Shown here piece by piece: positions 62,075 to 64,000 of a stretch of DNA of 64,000 bases. The notes beneath the pieces are model-generated. The model was not told the origin of the DNA. It was given only the letters and a program-made list of their open reading frames with translations, and did no database searches. Source of the stretch: Alphaproteobacteria bacterium (GTDB lineage: Bacteria; Pseudomonadota; Alphaproteobacteria; RF32; CAG-239). Location: the NCBI GenBank assembly GCA_017465405.1, contig JAFTWG010000001.1, positions 1 through 64,000 of the forward strand, given 5' to 3'. Position numbers and translations under genes: made by a program. How positions within the stretch are numbered: position 1 is the stretch's first letter; every line of letters starts with the position of its first letter.

Positions 62075-62650
62075 ATGAAAAAAATATATGACTGGATGCT
62101 TAATGCCGCTTCAAAAGAAAACGCACTATGGGTTTTGTTTGCGGTTTCCTTTATTGAGAGCTCTTTTTTTCCTATTCCTCCGGATATAATGCTTATCCCA
62201 ATGGTACTAGCCACTCCCAAAAAAGCTTGGAAAATTGCAGGTACTTGTACAATAGCAAGTGTTTTAGGCGGATATTTCGGTTATACTATCGGATTTTTAG
62301 GATTTGACCTAATTGCCAAACCCCTATTGGAATTTTATGGTTATATGGATAAATTTAACAGTTTCAAACAATATTATATCGAATATGGAGCTTGGATTGT
62401 ATTTGCAGCAGGCTTAACTCCTTTCCCATACAAAGTCATTACCATTGCCAGCGGTGCTGTCGGCATGAATTTGCTCATATTCGGTTTAGCATCTGTTGTT
62501 GCCAGAGGAATGCGTTTCTTTCTAGTTGCCGGAATGCTCAAGATTTGCGGAGAACCCATAAAAGAATTTATCGAAAAGCATTTTGGTTTGCTTTCGATAC
62601 TATTCTTTATATTGTTGTTCGGTGGTTTTATTCTGATAAAATACTTATAA
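62075..62650 (+). CDS. YqaA/DedA family inner-membrane protein
   Basis: About 191 residues and four or five membrane segments. The DedA/SNARE-associated signature is visible as SFIESSFFPIPPDIMLIPMV near residue 30, and the G-x-x-x-G-Y-x-x-G segment follows. Relatives transport lipid or undecaprenyl phosphate across the membrane and affect proton balance. ATG 62075 is chosen; its RBS is weak. It is convergent with infA and abuts it (62650/62651). Confidence 0.8.
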   Translation: MKKIYDWMLNAASKENALWVLFAVSFIESSFFPIPPDIMLIPMVLATPKKAWKIAGTCTIASVLGGYFGYTIGFLGFDLIAKPLLEFYGYMDKFNSFKQYYIEYGAWIVFAAGLTPFPYKVITIASGAVGMNLLIFGLASVVARGMRFFLVAGMLKICGEPIKEFIEKHFGLLSILFFILLFGGFILIKYL

Positions 62651-62869
62651 TTAGTCTTTATGACGGAAAGTGATACGACCTTTGGTTAAATCATAAGGTG
62701 TCATTTCTATATCCACTTTATCGCCAACCATTACTCGAATACGAAATTTACGCATTTTACCTGCAGTCATTGCCAAAATTTCTACACCATTTTCGAGTTT
62801 AACTCTAAACATGGCATTAGGCAATTTTTCAATAACTTCACCGGTCAGTTCTAAAAGTTCTTCTTTCAT
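62651..62869 (-). CDS. infA: Translation initiation factor IF-1
   Basis: A 72-residue S1/OB-fold protein that binds the A site during initiation. The typical residues [31 protein letters not shown] and the end [13 protein letters not shown] are present. It is a single-gene unit. The 167-nt region upstream to valS is AT-rich and must hold its promoter; no clear hexamers are named. Confidence 0.97.
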   Translation of the reverse strand: MKEELLELTGEVIEKLPNAMFRVKLENGVEILAMTAGKMRKFRIRVMVGDKVDIEMTPYDLTKGRITFRHKD

Positions 62870-63001
62870 AAAATATCCTCAAATTTGGGTTCTATTGGCA
62901 ACTGTATAATACTTAATTTTAATTTTTGCAATTTATTTCTTATCTTATTACAAAAAAACAGACAAAATTATAAAAATTTTATCTGTTTTTGAGTTATTTT
63001 C

Positions 63002-63032
63002 AAAAAAGAGAGGCTTTAACAACCTCTCTTTT
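63002..63032 (-). terminator. Terminator of valS
   Basis: Stem AAGAGAGG/CCTCTCTT (63006-63013 with 63023-63030) with a 9-nt loop; the minus strand continues into six T. It lies 7 nt after the valS stop codon. Confidence 0.9.
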
Positions 63033-63036
63033 CTGC

Positions 63037-64000
63037 TTATAGTCCGACAATACGTTGCAAAGCTTCTTCTACTTTTGCTTTGTTTTCCAAAGCTTCGGCT
63101 TGACGACGGCGTTCTTCTTCAACAACTGCCGCCGGAGCCTTATCAACAAACGCAGGATTATTCAATTTACGAGCATAGCTTTCAAGATTTTTATTCAATC
63201 CGGCCAACTCTTTTTGCAATCTTTCCCGCTCAGCCGCAAAATCAACAATTCCTTTTAACGGAATCAAAACCGTATTTTCACGGAATACGGTTTGAACCAT
63301 ATCCGGAGTTATATCTCCATTGTAAAGTTCTATTTTTTCCAAGCGAGCCAATGCACAAATAATATTGGCAAATTGATTAACATTATTTGCGGACTGTTCA
63401 TTTGCACCTTGTAAATATGCAGTTAATTTAGAACCGGCAGGCAAATTCATTTCAGCACGCAAAGAACGAATCGCAGAAATGAGTTCTATAACCCAATCAA
63501 TATGAGCAATAGCATTTTCATCAACATTTTCTTTTGCTGGCCATTGTGCATTGATAATATCTTCTTCACTATGATAATTATTCCACAATTCTGCGGTAAC
63601 AAAAGGCATAAACGGATGCAAAATTATCAAAATGCGATTCAAAACCCATGCAAAAGTTGCTCTTGTTTCTGCTTTAGCCTGTTCATCTTCGCCATACAAA
63701 ATCGGTTTAATCATCTCAATATACCAATCGCAGAAAGAACCCCATACAAATTGATATACTCCGTTAGCAGAATCTGAAAAACGATAGCTATTCAAATTTT
63801 CGGTTAATTCATTTGATGTCTGTTTTACTTTTTCAATAATCCACTTATTAACCGGATGACTAACTTTTGCAGTATCGAAATCAGAGTTAAACACACATTC
63901 GTTCATTTCACCAAAGCGAGCCGAATTCCATAATTTTGTAGCGAAATTACGATATCCCTGAATACGTGATTCGGAAATATTAATATCTCGTCCTTGTGTT
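63037..64000 (-). CDS. valS: Valyl-tRNA synthetase, C-terminal part (partial)
   Basis: The frame is open from 63037 through the window edge at 64000, giving 320 C-terminal residues. The upstream part encodes SESRIQGYRNFATKLWNSAR, the end of the ValRS catalytic region. The anticodon-binding helical domain follows (FVWGSFCDWYIEMIKP, MPFVTAELW), and the last ~70 residues form the coiled coil that contacts tRNA. The 5' end, with HIGH and KMSKS, lies outside the window. Confidence 0.95.
   Translation of the reverse strand, partial: TQGRDINISESRIQGYRNFATKLWNSARFGEMNECVFNSDFDTAKVSHPVNKWIIEKVKQTSNELTENLNSYRFSDSANGVYQFVWGSFCDWYIEMIKPILYGEDEQAKAETRATFAWVLNRILIILHPFMPFVTAELWNNYHSEEDIINAQWPAKENVDENAIAHIDWVIELISAIRSLRAEMNLPAGSKLTAYLQGANEQSANNVNQFANIICALARLEKIELYNGDITPDMVQTVFRENTVLIPLKGIVDFAAERERLQKELAGLNKNLESYARKLNNPAFVDKAPAAVVEEERRRQAEALENKAKVEEALQRIVGL

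Overview
The window reads as a chromosomal segment of a low-GC, host-associated alphaproteobacterium, probably an anaerobic or fermentative gut lineage. This is inferred from gene content and layout, not from rRNA, because the window has none. Alphaproteobacterial signs are the miaB-phoH-ybeY-lnt-XRE cluster, yggT-DUF167-folD, mtaB-ftsY, rluD beside a small membrane protein and a sigma-32 gene, and an FtsZ with a long C-terminal extension ending in a FLRRK-type tail. A complete pyruvate:ferredoxin oxidoreductase points to anaerobic pyruvate metabolism.

Layout. 1-0.3 kb: two identical direct repeats of at least 107 bp, each with a tRNA-Ser-like 3' end and a terminator. 0.34-6.2 kb: an ArfA-like rescue-factor ORF with a terminator inside its reading frame, an L,D-transpeptidase lipoprotein, an outer-membrane barrel, a family 5 uracil-DNA glycosylase, a TPR-methyltransferase, an RNHCP protein, a nitroreductase and TerC. 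6.2-12.7 kb: surface polysaccharide genes (a tandem GT2 glycosyltransferase broken by one in-frame stop, behind a C10 hairpin, and a complete dTDP-rhamnose set) plus an MIF-family tautomerase and a TIM-barrel protein. 12.8-18.7 kb: msrB, a prolyl-iminopeptidase-like hydrolase, a GNAT-like protein, nagB with Val at catalytic position 72, mtaB without its C-terminal domain, and ftsY. 18.7-23.3 kb: an APH-like kinase, an unassigned structured RNA and nifJ. 23.5-28.4 kb: a lipoprotein, a TrmN6-like methylase, a degenerate GGDEF protein, rpoH, rluD and two small or unknown genes.

28.5-34.4 kb holds the least familiar locus: a VirD4/TraG-type coupling ATPase behind two paralogous two-helix membrane proteins and a 612-residue soluble protein of unknown function, with no relaxase, integrase or other VirB genes nearby. 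34.4-43.8 kb: an ArsR regulator, xseB-ispA, a periplasmic binding protein, a GST, a lipoprotein and an RND efflux operon (membrane fusion protein, pump, outer-membrane channel). 44-52.1 kb: a division and cell-wall cluster, mraY-ftsW-murG-murB-ftsQ-ftsA-ftsZ, without murD, murC and ddl. 52.2-58 kb: trmB, an XRE regulator, lnt, ybeY, phoH and miaB on the minus strand. 58-64 kb: a TerB-like protein with a Tyr/Asp-rich unknown, yggT-DUF167-folD, a tandem pseudo-receiver protein, a DedA/YqaA protein, infA, and the 3' part of valS running off the window.

Most genes are housekeeping. The observations most worth following are the ArfA-like non-stop arrangement, the roughly 210-nt RNA beside nifJ, the coupling-protein module, the nagB active-site change and the interrupted glycosyltransferase. 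No CRISPR array, intact tRNA or insertion sequence was seen.
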